In this document: piece by piece, positions 10,520 through 22,000 of the stretch
How the letters are laid out: the number at the start of each line of letters is the position of its first letter
How positions within the stretch are numbered: the first letter of the stretch is position 1
NCBI GenBank assembly: GCA_030374765.1
Contig: JARGXX010000006.1
Location: 1,054,001 to 1,118,000, forward strand
DNA length: 64,000 bases
From: Agarophyton chilense
Lineage: Eukaryota; Rhodophyta; Florideophyceae; Gracilariales; Gracilariaceae
Direction of reading: 5' to 3'
Notes under the pieces: model-generated
What the model saw: only the letters and a program-made list of their open reading frames with translations
What the model was told of the DNA's origin: nothing
Databases searched by the model: none
Program-made: the position numbers and the translations under genes

Positions 10520-11503
10520 TTAATCGGCGTCAACAAACGCACGAAGAGAAACAGGGGAAATAAAAGAACCAGAAGCAAAGCGAAGTCCATGGTTAATAAT
10601 ATCCACCAAATACCTGAAAACTCGTTTCAGTAGAGAGTAATGTCCTTCAAAAGCGTTTCGTAAATGTTTTAAAAGAGCCGAAACCGGATAGAAAAGATCA
10701 GGACGAGTGGATACCGCTATATAGAGAAGTCCACCAATTCCAGAGCGATTGTCTTCATGATCGCTTGCGGAGAGTATGTTCTCGTTCTCCTTGGTTGATA
10801 GAAGATCTGCTGCAGTTGGTAAAGGTGACCCCGTTGGGTTGGGTTTTTTCTTCTTGTCAAATGTCATGAGCAGTTGCAGAGCGTATTCGTTCTGTGTGAC
10901 CTTGATGGAGAGTGGAGAGCGTTGAATGCTCCATCAGATGAATGCCTTGCGTTCTCTATATAATTCGTCATCAAATGTTTCCAAAAGGTTCTTCTTGAAG
11001 ATACTAAGAAGCTCAGAGGTGCTTGAAGCGAACGCACAATCGTCAACAAGAACAGCAGAGATAACGAAACTTTCTTATTTCCGGAACATGAACACTCTAG
11101 AGTCCAATGCAAATGTCACAACGTTCCATGAAAGAACGGTTTCTGAAAAGAGAAAGCTCCCTATCATGCCATCCTGTACTGCTCCATACAGAGAGTTGAG
11201 CATTCTACATACGTGATCTGGCTTTTCGAGTATTCCAGAATAGCTTGTTGGCTGTTCCATGATGACCGGCAGGTCCACTTTGCCGTACAAGTAGGCGGTG
11301 GAAATGTCTGCGCCTTCTACAACAATATCGTGTGCAGCTGCAAAGGCAAGGATAGTTCGGAGGGCTTCATGACAGGTCACAGGAGCGTATGTGTTCAGAG
11401 GATCAAAATCAACGAAAAGCTTCTGCTTGTCTCCACGTAGACAGCAGGGTGCCTTCTTAAGAAGAAAGCCCCCGATCGCATCGAGCATTTTCTCCTCGAA
11501 CAC
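10520..11503 (-). pseudogene. copia reverse transcriptase remnants
   Basis: Two open pieces. 11075-11503 holds the RVT_2 N-terminal half (NTYAPVTCHEALRTILAFAA, VEGADISTAYLYGKVDLPV, MEQP). 10520-10867 holds the C-terminal part (GSPLPTAADLLS, GIGGLLYIAVSTRPDLFYPV). Between them, near 11020-11050, the minus strand reads VISAVLVDDCAFAS, so the active-site YVDD appears as LVDD. Frame changes between the pieces show decay. Confidence 0.65.
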
Positions 11504-11638
11504 TCAAGTGTAGGGAACTGGCTTCATCCATGATTCCCGTGGAATTAGTTCCCATGTTTTCCGATTGATGAGCGCATTCATTTTCACGATCAATGGCTTC
11601 GCGCTAGCCGGCATCCGTGCAACCTTCCTTGAAGCTGC

Positions 11639-13259
11639 TCAGGACTGACGGATAGTCCAGAATTTTTCGGAGACCCAAACGTTGGGGAACTTGTGTGTCA
11701 TGGTGGTGAATGACTTGATCAGGTGTTCCTCCATGTCAGAAACACCCAATTCGTTTTCGAAAGGTTTTGTGTCCTCTGTCTCTTTTTGGCTTGTCATTCC
11801 TTCCAGAACAGTAGATATACTGGGAAGTGGGGAGGAGTTGATAGCTTTGAAGTCCAAGCGGCGACAAGTGGTAACCGAGTTCTTCTCCGGGACAAACACA
11901 CGAATAAGTGTTGTGTCACTTTGCACTCCGACAAAGTACGAAAATATGGAGCGTAGGAGGAACCTTTTTGTTGCCACCATCCTAGAGCGGTAGACAAAAG
12001 CATAATAAGGTTGTCCAATCTCAGGAATGTGGGAAAATCGATTGTGCTTCTTGGGTCCCAATCGAGCATTGGAATCCTTTCCTGTATCCGCGAGAAAGGA
12101 GCTCGATTTCGGAGCTAGGTCGCGTGGTTCATGACTTCAGCCTAGAAGGCTCTTGGTAACTTGCTTGTATATAGGGGCACCCGAGTCCAGGTCCAATGTT
12201 CTTTAATGAGCTTTTCAGCCGCACCCTTGCTTTCAGAGGCGTATGCGGGGGAGTAATCCAGCTTGGTACAGTTTTTGAAACAGAAGCTTTCCAATTATTC
12301 AGTCTTGTGTTCGCCTGACCCGTCAAGACGATCATTTTTCATGTGAAATAAGTTGTTAAGCTCCAACTCTTAACGGCGTTCGTACCATTCTATGTGCTTG
12401 AAAATAATGTGACCTCCCTTGTCCTTCGTTAAGAATACGTCATACCTTGATGTGCGGTCGTCGAGGATTGCGATCGCATAGATTGCCTCTGATAAGGAAG
12501 GCGAAATCTTTCCAGATACATCCATGTGTATCAGATCCAGTGGGTTGAATGTAGTCATGAAATTTGGTCTTGGAACGAGTGGCTTCCGTTTCATCATACG
12601 AGTTCGGCAAGGAATACAGGTTAGGAACTCGAGGATAGAGCGTTAAAAATATGGAACAGAGTCGAAAGCCCTTGAGAGATTTTCGTATCCCGTAGGGTCC
12701 AGGTGACCAGTGCGTCCATGCCATTCCAAAGCAAGTTCTTGTTCAGTGTTTCTTGCATTGATGACGATTGACTGTTTGGTCTTTTCATGGACAGTGAGGT
12801 TCATAGTGAAGAGCTTTTTGTGAATTTGTGTCTCCCGGATGACTTCGAATTTACGATGGGGGTCCATAATGAAGCATCTGTTATAGGGTCGTAATGTAGA
12901 GATGAACAACACCATAAAGTCAACACTAAAGACACCATCGGATAGTATGTTGGCCTCGAAAGGCGGTGCGTGGTAGGCTTCAACAACTGTCCCATTGCTG
13001 AGAGGTATTCATGCGTGGCCTTTCCCGACAAGACGAGCAGCGCACCGCATGAGGGTGCTTGTACGAGCACAATTTACGTGCGCTCGTAGCGGATGAAGTA
13101 CTTACGCGAATGGAAGAAGTGGTGAGCGGCGGCAGAGTCGATGTCGGCCAAATCGACTTTATGTTGAGACAGTAACGCGATGTCACTCCTGTACGTTACC
13201 ACATTGCAGTTGTATGGAGATGAAGGTGGAGGATCATCATTCCTTTGCACCAAGTACAA
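11639..13259 (-). pseudogene. copia protease and integrase remnants
   Basis: Minus-strand pieces in several frames. Near 13110-13160, VDLADIDSAAAHHFF fits the aspartic-protease DSGA box (as DSAA). 12643-12915 contains the pre-integrase segment (LEWHGRTGHLDPTGYENLS). 12370-12597 contains the start of the integrase core (FNPLDLIHMDVSGKISPS ... YAIAILDDRTS). Downstream pieces to 11639 are probably the integrase C-terminal part but are not distinctive. Confidence 0.55.
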
Positions 13260-13291
13260 TCGGGGGTTGAAGCTTTCACCTCCATTTACTC

Positions 13292-14231
13292 TTACCCTTG
13301 GTGCAAAGCGTAAATTCCAGTTGGATTGGCATTTTCCCCCTTGATTGTATTGTGATGGGTACTGCGACCCACTGCAACCACCATCATTTGAACGATTTTG
13401 TAGAGGGCCAGATTTGTGAGAAGTATATTTTTCGTTGGATTCTTCTCGCTGGCGTTTGTAGCAGTCTCAAGCGTAGTGATCATGACGACCACAGTAGTAG
13501 CAGTTGTTGTGGTCGCGATCCCTGGTGTAATATAATTTGTTCCGCCAAGTACGTCATCTGCGTCCATTTCTTCTCACCGCTTTTGTATTAGGTTGTGTTG
13601 ACGACGAGGGCGTAAAGATAGAAGATTGTGGCGGGTTGTTCGGGTTCTTACGGCGAGCCACTTCAGCTTCGACAGCATTTAATATGGAGTCGAAGCCGGT
13701 TTCCATGAGGTTAGACATCATTATCAAAGGGGCGGAAGAGTTTGGAAGACTTCGGATGAGCTTTGACACTTTTTATTTGTCCGAAAGCTCTTTGTCAAAG
13801 ATAGCAAGTGGCCCAACAATTTCCAAGAACTTAGACACATGCTTGTTCCAGTCTTCACTGTCTCTGAAGACGAGAGGAACCAAGCGATGACGGATGTTCA
13901 AAGCAGCTTGTGTATTAGATGTGGTGTAAACACGCTGCAGTTCATCCCAAAGTTCCTTGGCCGTTTTGTCGTCGTCGTACAAAATGGTACGGACGAGAGA
14001 AATAGCGGAGTCACCGAGGTATAATATGATGATACTCTTCGCTTTCACGAACTTCTCGAACCAAGATCTCGTAGGAGGGTTGTTGAGATTAAATCCTTCG
14101 AGGAGAGAATCGAAACCGCTGAGAAAAATGTCGTCCCAGAGAAGGTATTCCAGTAAACGACGGCATATAATGTCGTCGGTGAGCACCTTGAGCTTCGATA
14201 TTTTGCCAAGGAGAGACTCTTGAGAACCCAA
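13292..14231 (-). pseudogene. copia gag remnant (UBN2 type)
   Basis: The piece at 13773-14231 has the gag-polypeptide (UBN2) pattern: NNPPTRSWFEKFVKAKSIII ... DDDKTAKELWDELQRVYTT ... RHRLVPLVFRDSEDWNKHVS. Further along, near 13450-13500, a frame reads CYYCGRHDHYA*DC. This is a CCHC zinc knuckle (C-x2-C-x4-H-x4-C) with a stop codon inside it. The gag is thus broken at least once by frameshift and once by nonsense mutation. Confidence 0.6.
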
Positions 14232-14268
14232 CGATGTTGGTAGATGGCGATATAAGATTTTCTTACAT

Positions 14269-14392
14269 AAGCGGGAAAGGGGTCCGAAAGGTTAACCTGC
14301 TTAAGCGGGAAAGGATTCCGCGTGATCAACTTGCTTTAGCGGTAAAGAAGTCCGCTTGATCAAACTGCTTGAGCGATAAAGGGGTCCGCGAC
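14269..14392. repeat. 34-35 bp tandem repeat, about 3.5 copies
   Basis: Degenerate units beginning (A)AGCGGGAAAGGGGTCCG and ending in CTGCTT, in the leader between the 5' LTR and gag of the old copia element. The units share AGCG-AAAG--TCCGC-TGATCAA-CTGCTT. Confidence 0.6.
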
Positions 14393-15300
14393 TTATTTAT
14401 TCTATGACTTTTCTTCGTCTTCTTTGACTTCAACTTTTTCTTCCTTGAATTACACTTCGCCCGCCCTCTACGGGTGGAGGGAGTAATTAAAACTGAAAGA
14501 GATCCTAGCCCAGCTCAGGTAGCTAGGCGATCGATGCAGTACAGGTCCCTGCAATTAAGCAGCTAACCCCTTACCAAAAAGACTGGAGCTTTGAAAAATT
14601 TTCTCTCTACGATTGAATGATTGCTTGTGACTGTGACTAAAAGATGAGACACCTTGTCACCGAAGGTCTGCAGAGCACACCCCAGCAGAGCTAGTTATTC
14701 AGTGTGATGCATCCCAAGCGTATTAGTTCTAGTCCTCAATCGATTCCGGACCCGGTTCTAAGCATGACAATCACAAACTTTCATCAAAGTCCAAGCTGCC
14801 TCAGGTACCCTTTTTGATTGTGTGGGTACCCGGATGATGATACATGATTTATGTAAGCATCTCTCAGCAGCTTGGTCGCGGAGGCCCTTAAAAGTGGCAG
14901 GCGCAACTTCTCACCCTCCCTAATTCATATATCCCCGCAGCTTTCCTGGGAGACTGAGAGACTTCAATCTCAACCTTCGAATGTAGGGAGCTTCTCGACC
15001 TGTAAGCACAGGGAGGTATGTTGTTGATTGAATTCATCTTTCGGGAGAGAGATAAGACTTTAGACCCGGAGGACTCCAAGAGCCCCAGGCCGTCAAACCG
15101 CGGGCCGAGAAAGGGGAAAGACTTGGAGGTACTCAGGCCAAAGGCTGAAGAAGCGCGAAAGACGAAGGCCGGAGAACCACAGAGGCCGAAGAAGCGCGAA
15201 GGCAGAGAAGGAGCGGAGGCCAGAAAGCCGAAGAAGCAAAGAAGCCGAAGGCTAAGAACACGCGGAGACCGAATGCTCAAACCGATAAAGTGAGGCGAGA

Positions 15301-15466
15301 AAGCCAGGCGCAAGCCGAGGGAGCAAGCCACGGAGGCGAGCCGCAAGCTGAAAAAGCAAGCCACAGAGGCAAGGCGCAAACCGATGAAGCGAGCCGCGGA
15401 GGCAAAGTGCAAGCCGATGAAGAGAGCCGTGGAGGCAAGGCACAAGCCGATGAAGCGAGGCGCAAA
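15301..15466. repeat. 33-bp minisatellite, about 5 copies
   Basis: Units resembling AGGCAAGGCGCAAACCGATG followed by AAGCGAGCCGCGG, at 33-bp spacing in the leader just inside the 5' LTR of the old copia element. Because 33 is divisible by three, long ORFs stay open on both strands here. They are repeat artefacts. Confidence 0.7.
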
Positions 15467-15531
15467 GGTTGAAGGTCGAGGAAGCTCCGAGGAGCGCTGC
15501 AGTGGTGCCCAGACCCAGGCAAAGGCTACCA

Positions 15532-15700
15532 TGTTAGAATCGGAGCGCTGGAGCCTCCCCTGGCCTCGGTTGGCCTGATATTGGGTGAGCCCACTGTCGG
15601 CGGCCGTGATTTTATTTGTTTCAGTGCAAGCTATGGAGCACGGCGCAGCGCACACGTAATGATGCGTGTGTCGTGCATATATCACACACCGGGTAAGACA
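15532..15700 (-). repeat. 5' LTR of the old copia element
   Basis: Starts TGTTAGAATCGGAGCGCTGG and ends near ACCGGGTAAGACA on the plus strand. It matches 9433-9616 over the central 145 bp and is shorter at the outer end, probably by deletion. Confidence 0.6.
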
Positions 15701-15768
15701 GCACTAAGCTCCATAATTAGACCTCTTTTTTGTCCATTATAGCTGTGCGCTGTAGATTGCAAGTGGGC

Positions 15769-15791
15769 TGGCGCATCTCCCAGATGCGCCA
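15769..15791. repeat. perfect 10-bp hairpin with CCC loop
   Basis: TGGCGCATCT and AGATGCGCCA separated by CCC, between the copia and gypsy elements. It is followed by an A/T-rich stretch (AATTTTTTTAATTATTTC), so a terminator or small RNA 3' end is conceivable but unproven. Confidence 0.5.
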
Positions 15792-15980
15792 AGCAGCAAT
15801 TTTTTTAATTATTTCTTTTGTGCCCGTCAACGAGTAGCGACGGCGTGCAAAGGCAATGCAGCGTATATTACACTTTCTCTGACATCCACAGAACTACAAT
15901 GGCCAAGAAGGTAGGAAGAATAATTGGTAAGTAAAGCTTCTGAAAGAATTTCTACTTGAAGCGAAAAGACGCTTTTCAAC

Positions 15981-15985
15981 AGTCT
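15981..15985 (+). repeat. target site duplication AGTCT (left copy)
   Basis: Five bases AGTCT immediately before the left LTR. The same five bases follow the right LTR at 27382-27386. Confidence 0.85.
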
Positions 15986-16849
15986 TGTAGGACAATGCCC
16001 CAAAGGGGGAACACCTACGAGGACGTCCGGATCTTCCTCTCACGAGGTAACCGGGGCGGTAGAGCCCTCCCAGGGATTGGCCCGCAATGCCGGGTGAAAG
16101 CCGGAGCCGAACCGTCGCGACGGGCGCAGGGAGGCTGAAAGAAGCCGAGAATATCCGCCGAAGCGGTGCTTGCGTATCCTCTGAGGAGGCAAAACCCACG
16201 AGAGTGGCGAGCACGACAGGTGGCAGTGCGAGCCGCAAGAGCGGCAATTGCCCAATGAAGGGGAGGAAAAGGGAATGAAAATGGGAACGGAGGCAAGAGG
16301 GCGAGGTTGACCACGAGTCGCAAGAGGGGACTCGGGAATAGCCGGCACTGCCGGGTGTAGCAAACCGTATACACGGGCGGAACCACGAAAGTGGGAATAG
16401 ATACCCAACACACGAAGGCTGCTTGAACGTCCAAGGGGGTTGGGAAGCCGTGCACCACAGGAAATCCCTCCGTAAGGAGTTGTATATTGCCGCAGGCGGT
16501 TCGACCCAGAGCCAAGATCTAAAAGACCAAGATCACCCTTGTTGGGGAGACTTTACTGGACCGGCGGCCGCGAGGCCGGCGGCCTAAGTACTGTAGTCAC
16601 CGTAGAATAGAATAAATAATGTCTATCCTAAATAGCTAAATGTCCGTCTAACAAAGGGGCCAATCTGGCGGCAACGTGTCGCGCGGGCGCTGCGGCCACG
16701 TGTATGGCACCCGGTGCCGCTGGTGCATCACCGGCGTTCCGGCCATCGCCGTGAAAACGGATTACTCCTACTCATAACGAGGTTGCACGCCGGAGGCTCC
16801 GGAAAAAACTTAAGTCCCCAAAAACCTCCCTGGAGGACGTTGCTCTTCA
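15986..16849 (-). repeat. 3' LTR of the gypsy element
   Basis: 864 bp from TGTAGGACAATGCC to GACGTTGCTCTTCA. It contains the ATG at 16714 that would extend the antisense ORF into the LTR, and it may supply that ORF's promoter. Confidence 0.95.
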
Positions 16850-16896
16850 TATCCCCCCCCTTAAGACAGGGCGAACACCTCGCAGAGGGATTCGGC

Positions 16897-18672
16897 ATGG
16901 CAGCTCGTCATGATAAGAGCGCGTCCGACACCGGGTCTCCGGAGAGCAACAAACCTTCACCAAGGATCCCACGCAAGCTCTTCGCATCCGATTCCAACCA
17001 CAGCACACCAACACGCACCATGTCCAACCCCGACCGTCATAACACATCCGCGACTCCCGCCCTTGGCGGTTCCACCGGCTTCCGGTCCGCGCCCCACCCT
17101 GGGGATGTTACCAACCTCGCGTACGAAAACCGCCGTATTGGCGCCCGCTTTCGCGGACAGGTGGACCCACCGCAGTGGCCGACCTACGACGCCCTTGTGG
17201 GTGCAAATTCGAGAACTCGGCATGGCTCCGCGATGTTGCGGTATGCGCCTTGGTTTCACACATTGGCTGTCTGCGACGAGGATTTGATCCAATCCTACAC
17301 CGATAATTCGGAGATGCTCCCGGGCGACCTGCCCGGCGTGGTGACCTTGTCCTGGGATTGGCGTAATCGTATCGCCATCCCGGTACACCACATACTCCAC
17401 CGACGCGGTGAATCCTCTGCCGAGGCTCAGGCCGCGCTTGTGCGGATCGCTTATCTCAGGCACCATCGGGCGCCTTTCGAGTTCCCGATACCGCCAGAGG
17501 TCGAATTCGACGTCCACCTTTACCGCACTCGCGGGGAAATGTCGTACTGTGACCGTCTTAACGGATTGGAAACCCTCGCTTGGAGGGGCACACCGATCGC
17601 TCGGCAAGAAGCCCTTTGCTGGGAACGACCGATTCTTCGGGCAGAGTTCCGCTGCCAACCGCGGCAGCCGCGCTCGAGCTTCCTTCAGAACTTCATCCGC
17701 GATGAGCGGGGTTGGAGGGCCCGGACCGGGTATTTCGTACCGTACCAGAACAGGGAAATTGAGCGCATCCCGCCTGCTCACAGACGTGGTCGGTACGTCA
17801 GTCTTCCAGACTGGTGGTCCTCCTTGGAGGCGTGCTGGGGTTGCTTCATTGAGCTGCTCCCAGTCTTCACCTATGTAGGGTCGTCGTTCTTGAACGATCC
17901 CCAGTCGGGGTGGTGGTCCGTCGTGGTAAGCGAATGGGCCGTCCGCACTGCGGCTTTTATCCTCGCTGAGGCGTACGACCAATACCGATTGTGGTACGTG
18001 CCACCGCGTGTGCGGGCTGCGATCTGCCGTTTGGACATGCGTATCCCCCTCGGGGGCGAGGCGAACGAAGAAGAGATGTTGGGCCTCCTCGACTTTGTGG
18101 AGGGGGTCCAGTGGGATGAGGTACCGCTGGAGAACTCCCAATGCATTCAACCGCGTCGCGGGTCTGGCCCCGGATTCGGGAGGAATACCGCGCTAGCGGG
18201 GGATTTCGTCTACTTCGACACCTGGGAGTACCACGAGATCAGCCGCGAGGAAGCGGAAGCCAATCGGCATGCGCCGCGTGAAGTCCTGGCCGACCACCTG
18301 CGAGGGTATGTCGACAAGAGCGACTATTACCGCGGCTATGCGGATGGTGACCCAATGGTCGACAACGAACCGGAGGATCTGGGTTACGCTCAGATGGACG
18401 GTGACGAGTCCGGCGAGGCCGGTGAAAAGTCCGTTGAAAACGGTGGTGCGGCTCCATCCGGGGCTGCTGATGCCGTGCGAACGGATTCCTATCCAGCTCC
18501 ATCGGTGGCGGGCCCGCCCGCCACTGCCGCTGGCGCGGAGCGGGGCGAGGTCATCGCGCGCTTCCTTCGGGAGGTGGGGCTTCGCCCTTCCGAGATCTCG
18601 GGTGATGTGGCCGCCATGCGGGATGCCTTAGCCAACCGCCTGGGCGGGGGTCCACCTCGTGCGGAGGAATGA
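16897..18672 (+). CDS. antisense ORF inside the gypsy element, unknown protein (591 aa)
   Basis: Plus-strand ORF opposite in direction to gag-pol, lying between the 3' LTR (ends 16849) and the chromodomain end at 19005. ATG 16897 (MAARHDKSASDTGS) gives 591 aa. The frame is also open back to an ATG at 16714 inside the LTR (652 aa). The N-terminal 80 residues are Ser/Pro/Thr-rich and probably disordered. The middle is rich in W, Y, F and R (LSWDWRNRIAIPVHHIL, LPDWWSSLEACWGCF, SGWWSVVVSEWAVRTAAF), like a folded protein. An acidic stretch (DGDPMVDNEPEDLGY) leads to a Gly/Ala-rich tail. No family recognised. It contains no stop although pol has three, hinting at retained function or chance openness in GC-rich DNA. 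A 397-aa shadow ORF lies on the other strand. Confidence 0.6.
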   Translation: MAARHDKSASDTGSPESNKPSPRIPRKLFASDSNHSTPTRTMSNPDRHNTSATPALGGSTGFRSAPHPGDVTNLAYENRRIGARFRGQVDPPQWPTYDALVGANSRTRHGSAMLRYAPWFHTLAVCDEDLIQSYTDNSEMLPGDLPGVVTLSWDWRNRIAIPVHHILHRRGESSAEAQAALVRIAYLRHHRAPFEFPIPPEVEFDVHLYRTRGEMSYCDRLNGLETLAWRGTPIARQEALCWERPILRAEFRCQPRQPRSSFLQNFIRDERGWRARTGYFVPYQNREIERIPPAHRRGRYVSLPDWWSSLEACWGCFIELLPVFTYVGSSFLNDPQSGWWSVVVSEWAVRTAAFILAEAYDQYRLWYVPPRVRAAICRLDMRIPLGGEANEEEMLGLLDFVEGVQWDEVPLENSQCIQPRRGSGPGFGRNTALAGDFVYFDTWEYHEISREEAEANRHAPREVLADHLRGYVDKSDYYRGYADGDPMVDNEPEDLGYAQMDGDESGEAGEKSVENGGAAPSGAADAVRTDSYPAPSVAGPPATAAGAERGEVIARFLREVGLRPSEISGDVAAMRDALANRLGGGPPRAEE

Positions 18673-19004
18673 CCGGGGCTTCCGGTAGAATGTAGGGCGG
18701 CGCCACTAGGGCGCCATTGCCAGTAGTGAGAAATAAAAAGAAGAGGGTCGCCTTTCCGACGCCCTTTCCCAAGTCCGCTTCTTTCTTTCTGGGGTACCGG
18801 CCTTCTACCGCGGTTCCGACGTTGCAGGGAACCAGCCTAGCTGGGAGTTCCGTGTTTACGGTGGGCGCTTCGCTCGCGGACCAGGTAACTGGCACGACCA
18901 CCAACGAAGTTGGGATAGCGTGAGCGGTTGCTTCCTTCCCCGTGTTGGGGCATGGACGGAGATGGCGCGTGGCGCCATCAGCCATTCCATTCCGTGTTCA
19001 CGGT

Positions 19005-22000
19005 TTATCCCTCTTGGGCGTTTACCAGCGTGGCTGGGAGTGCGGTCCCCGCAAGGCAGTGGTATCGCATTACCGCGGAGCGCGGGAGGTGCTCGATGGG
19101 CTCCGGGGTGTCCCACTCCGGCCCGTATCCGTACCAGCGGATCCGGTACTGGAGCACCCCGTGCTCATCGTAGCTATGTCCGACGATTCGGTCGAGGACG
19201 TACTCCTGCACGTAAGCTTGCCGGCCTTGCCGGGTGGTGGTGACCCGAGCCTAAGCGCCGCGTGGTGCTGGGCTCGTCGTCGCCTGTTCCGGGTCACCCG
19301 GTGTGTCATTCCGCTCTGCGGTTGTTGCCGGGTTGCCGGGGCTGTCGTACCGCTTCGCGGAAGTTGCCGGCGCGCCCAGGTTGTGTTTCCGCTGGGCGGT
19401 AGGGGCTTCCTCGAAGTCCGCTCTTACCGCGAGTTTGCGGTGGTCCTTTCGTCTTGGTGACGGTTCGCCGGAGGCCTCCACTTGATTTGTGGTATGCGCC
19501 GTTCCCATTGTTGGGCAGTTTCCGCCGTGCGGTGCGCCGTGGGCGGTGAGTGGTTCACCGTCCCGGCGATCCGCCTCCACGGGGTGGCTGTCAGCCAATG
19601 ACCGGGATGCCGGGTGCCCAATGGTCCGATCTCCCGCCCGGGTCACGTGACCTTAAGGACGGGTGGTCGGACCGTCGCGGACGGTTGGCTCCGATTGTTC
19701 GGCAAGGGAGGCGGTTTTCGACTTGTCGTCGCGCCCCTTTTCCCCCATGGGGTTCGTACCGTTCTCAACGGAGTGGCTCGCTAGACCTGCTTGCGCAGCG
19801 CCCGCCGGAGTATCGGTATCGACTGAAACGCTCGGTATGCGACTGCAAATGTGCGGGGAGCCCTCAGTTGCTTCCACGCGATGCGGAGCGTCCGTTGGGT
19901 CTCGCTTCTCGGCTTCGGGTCTTCGAGCGCCTTGGTCCCCCTTCCGGGGTTGCGTGGCGGTCGGGTTGACCGCCGCGTCCCGCGGGAGCGGATTGGCGTC
20001 CGGCGACGATGCCGGTTGCCCACTCGGGGGCCTTGCCCGGGGTGTCCGGTTAAACTTCCGTTGCAACGGCGATGCTTCCGCGATTGAGCGGGTCCCCTTC
20101 CCCTCCTTAGACGGAGCGACGGGTGATGGTGGGCTAACCGCATGGCGGGTATAAATACCGCTGCGCGGCACCCGTAAGGGTAGCTGGCCGCGAGGGCCAG
20201 GTGTTTCCGGCATTGCCGGTGGTTCCGATAAAGTCGGTATATCGGAGAGACCCCGTGAGGGGTGCGGTACCACGGCGGGGTATGGTGCCACCGTTGTACC
20301 CGTAGTATCCGAGGCCGTTTCGACGGGGGCTGATGCGTTTTCCGCCTGCGGCGGTGGGGCGGCTACGATGCGGTCTTGTGAAAGACGTTCGTAGTCGCCG
20401 TTCTTGTCCACCACAACGGTGCCGGGGAGGGATGACACGACCCGGAACGTACCTTCAGCGACAGGCGAGAGCTTGTGACGCTTGTCGGTCCGGGGGTTGT
20501 AGTACTCCCGACGAACGAACACGTATGTTCCCGGCTTGGGCGGTGCCTGTAGTGGTCCGCGTAAGCGGTTATCAAAATCCCGCTTGTTGGCGGCCTGGGC
20601 ACGTTCCATGGACTTCCGGGCGACCGGTACGAGCTTGGTAAGCCAGTTCTTCCACTTGAGGCGGTATTGACCCACGGATGGAAAAGAGTTGACCCTGTGT
20701 TGGGGTTCGACCGTCACTGGCGGGGGTGTCCTGGAGAGCACAAGCTCGAAGGGAGTCAGACCGGTTGTCCGGTGAACCTGCGTGTTGTAGGCGTAGGTGA
20801 TAGCATCAGAATAGATGTCCCACGTCATTGGGTGATCGGATACGTAGGAGCGTAGCGACGCGAGTAGGGTGCGGTTGAACCGTTCCACCTGCCCGTTTGT
20901 TTGCGGGTGGTAGGTGGTAGTAAACAGGTTCTTGACGTCGAGGATGCGGCAGACGTCCTGAAAGAACTTAGAGGCGAACTGCTTACCTTTATCGGATAGA
21001 ACCTCTATCGGAGGGCCATAAACGAACGCCTAGTGCGTAACGAAGGCGTTCGCAACCGTGAAAGCGGTGATCTTCCGTAAAGGTACGGTGCGCATCAGCC
21101 TCGAAAAGCGGTCAGTGATAACCAAGAGGAACTTGTTTCCCTTGCGCGTCTTGAGTAGAGGCCCGAGAATGTCGATTGCGACAAACTCGAGGGGCGCCCT
21201 TGCGGGGAAAAGCTTCATCCGTTTGGAGTGCTTCCGGAGTTTCACCGGGTTCTTTGCGCATTGGCTGCAGAACTGCACCGTAGCGTAGCAGTCAACCGCC
21301 GTAGCGGGCCAATAAAAGTCCCTTCGCAGGGTTAGATAAAGTTTTCTCCCACCGGAGTGTCCCCCGAGAGTCGGGTAGTGTGAGAGGTGGAGCACCCTGG
21401 TTTGCAGGGTGTGGGGGACCACGATCTGGGATCGGTTGTCCATCGTCCGGACGAGGTGACCGATGTCGTTTACCTCGAACAGGAGGTCCTCTCCACCGTT
21501 TAGGCGGGCCCGTATGCGCGTGCAGAACGGGTCGCCGAACTGTTCTCGGATCATCTCCTCGGTGGAGATGGGTACAAAGGTCCCGGGTACGGGTGTTTCA
21601 TTCTCGCGCGCTGCTAGTAGCTCATCCATTTCCATGGCGTCTTCCCCGGTTTCAGGCCAATCCGACTCCGTCGGTGTTTCCCCTTCCAAGGTAAAGCACG
21701 GGATCTCGTCGACCTCCGGGTCGGCAAGTGCTTCACCTGTCGTAGGTAATCGAGAGAGGGCGTCTGCTTGGGTGTTCTGGACACCCTTTTTGTAGACGAC
21801 CTCGAAGTCGAATTCCGCTAAGCGGAGGCGCCACTGCATTAAGCGGCCAGAAGGATCTGCGATGTTCAGCAGCCACCTCAACGAGGCATGGTCCGTGTAC
21901 ACGGTGAAATGAACGCCCATGAGGTATGGACGCAGAGTAGATAGCGCCCAGACCACTGCGAGGCACTCCTTCTCGGAGATCGAGTAGTTGCGCTCGTGGA

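Larger units (their letters stand above)
9433..15700 (-). mobile_element. old Ty1/copia retrotransposon, degenerate
   Basis: Two related LTR-like ends (9433-9616 and 15532-15700) enclose minus-strand remnants in the copia order gag, protease, integrase, RT, RNase H. Every domain is split by frameshifts and stops. The LTRs differ at many positions and the right one appears shortened, so the insertion is old. I found no matching 5-bp duplication. The segment directly inside the 5' LTR reads TGGTAGCC... on the minus strand, fitting a primer-binding site that starts with TGG. Confidence 0.75.

Noticed and set aside
15301..15466. CRISPR-like array
   Set aside because: Units are contiguous 33-bp repeats without unique spacers, inside a eukaryotic retrotransposon.
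14888..15685. 265-aa minus-strand ORF with repeated FIGLRLAS words
   Set aside because: It crosses the LTR and the 33-bp minisatellite; the repetition is a DNA repeat artefact, and plus-strand ORFs there are equally open.
16957..18150. 397-aa minus-strand ORF in the gypsy element
   Set aside because: It is a shadow of the longer plus-strand frame, with less protein-like composition and no continuity with pol.
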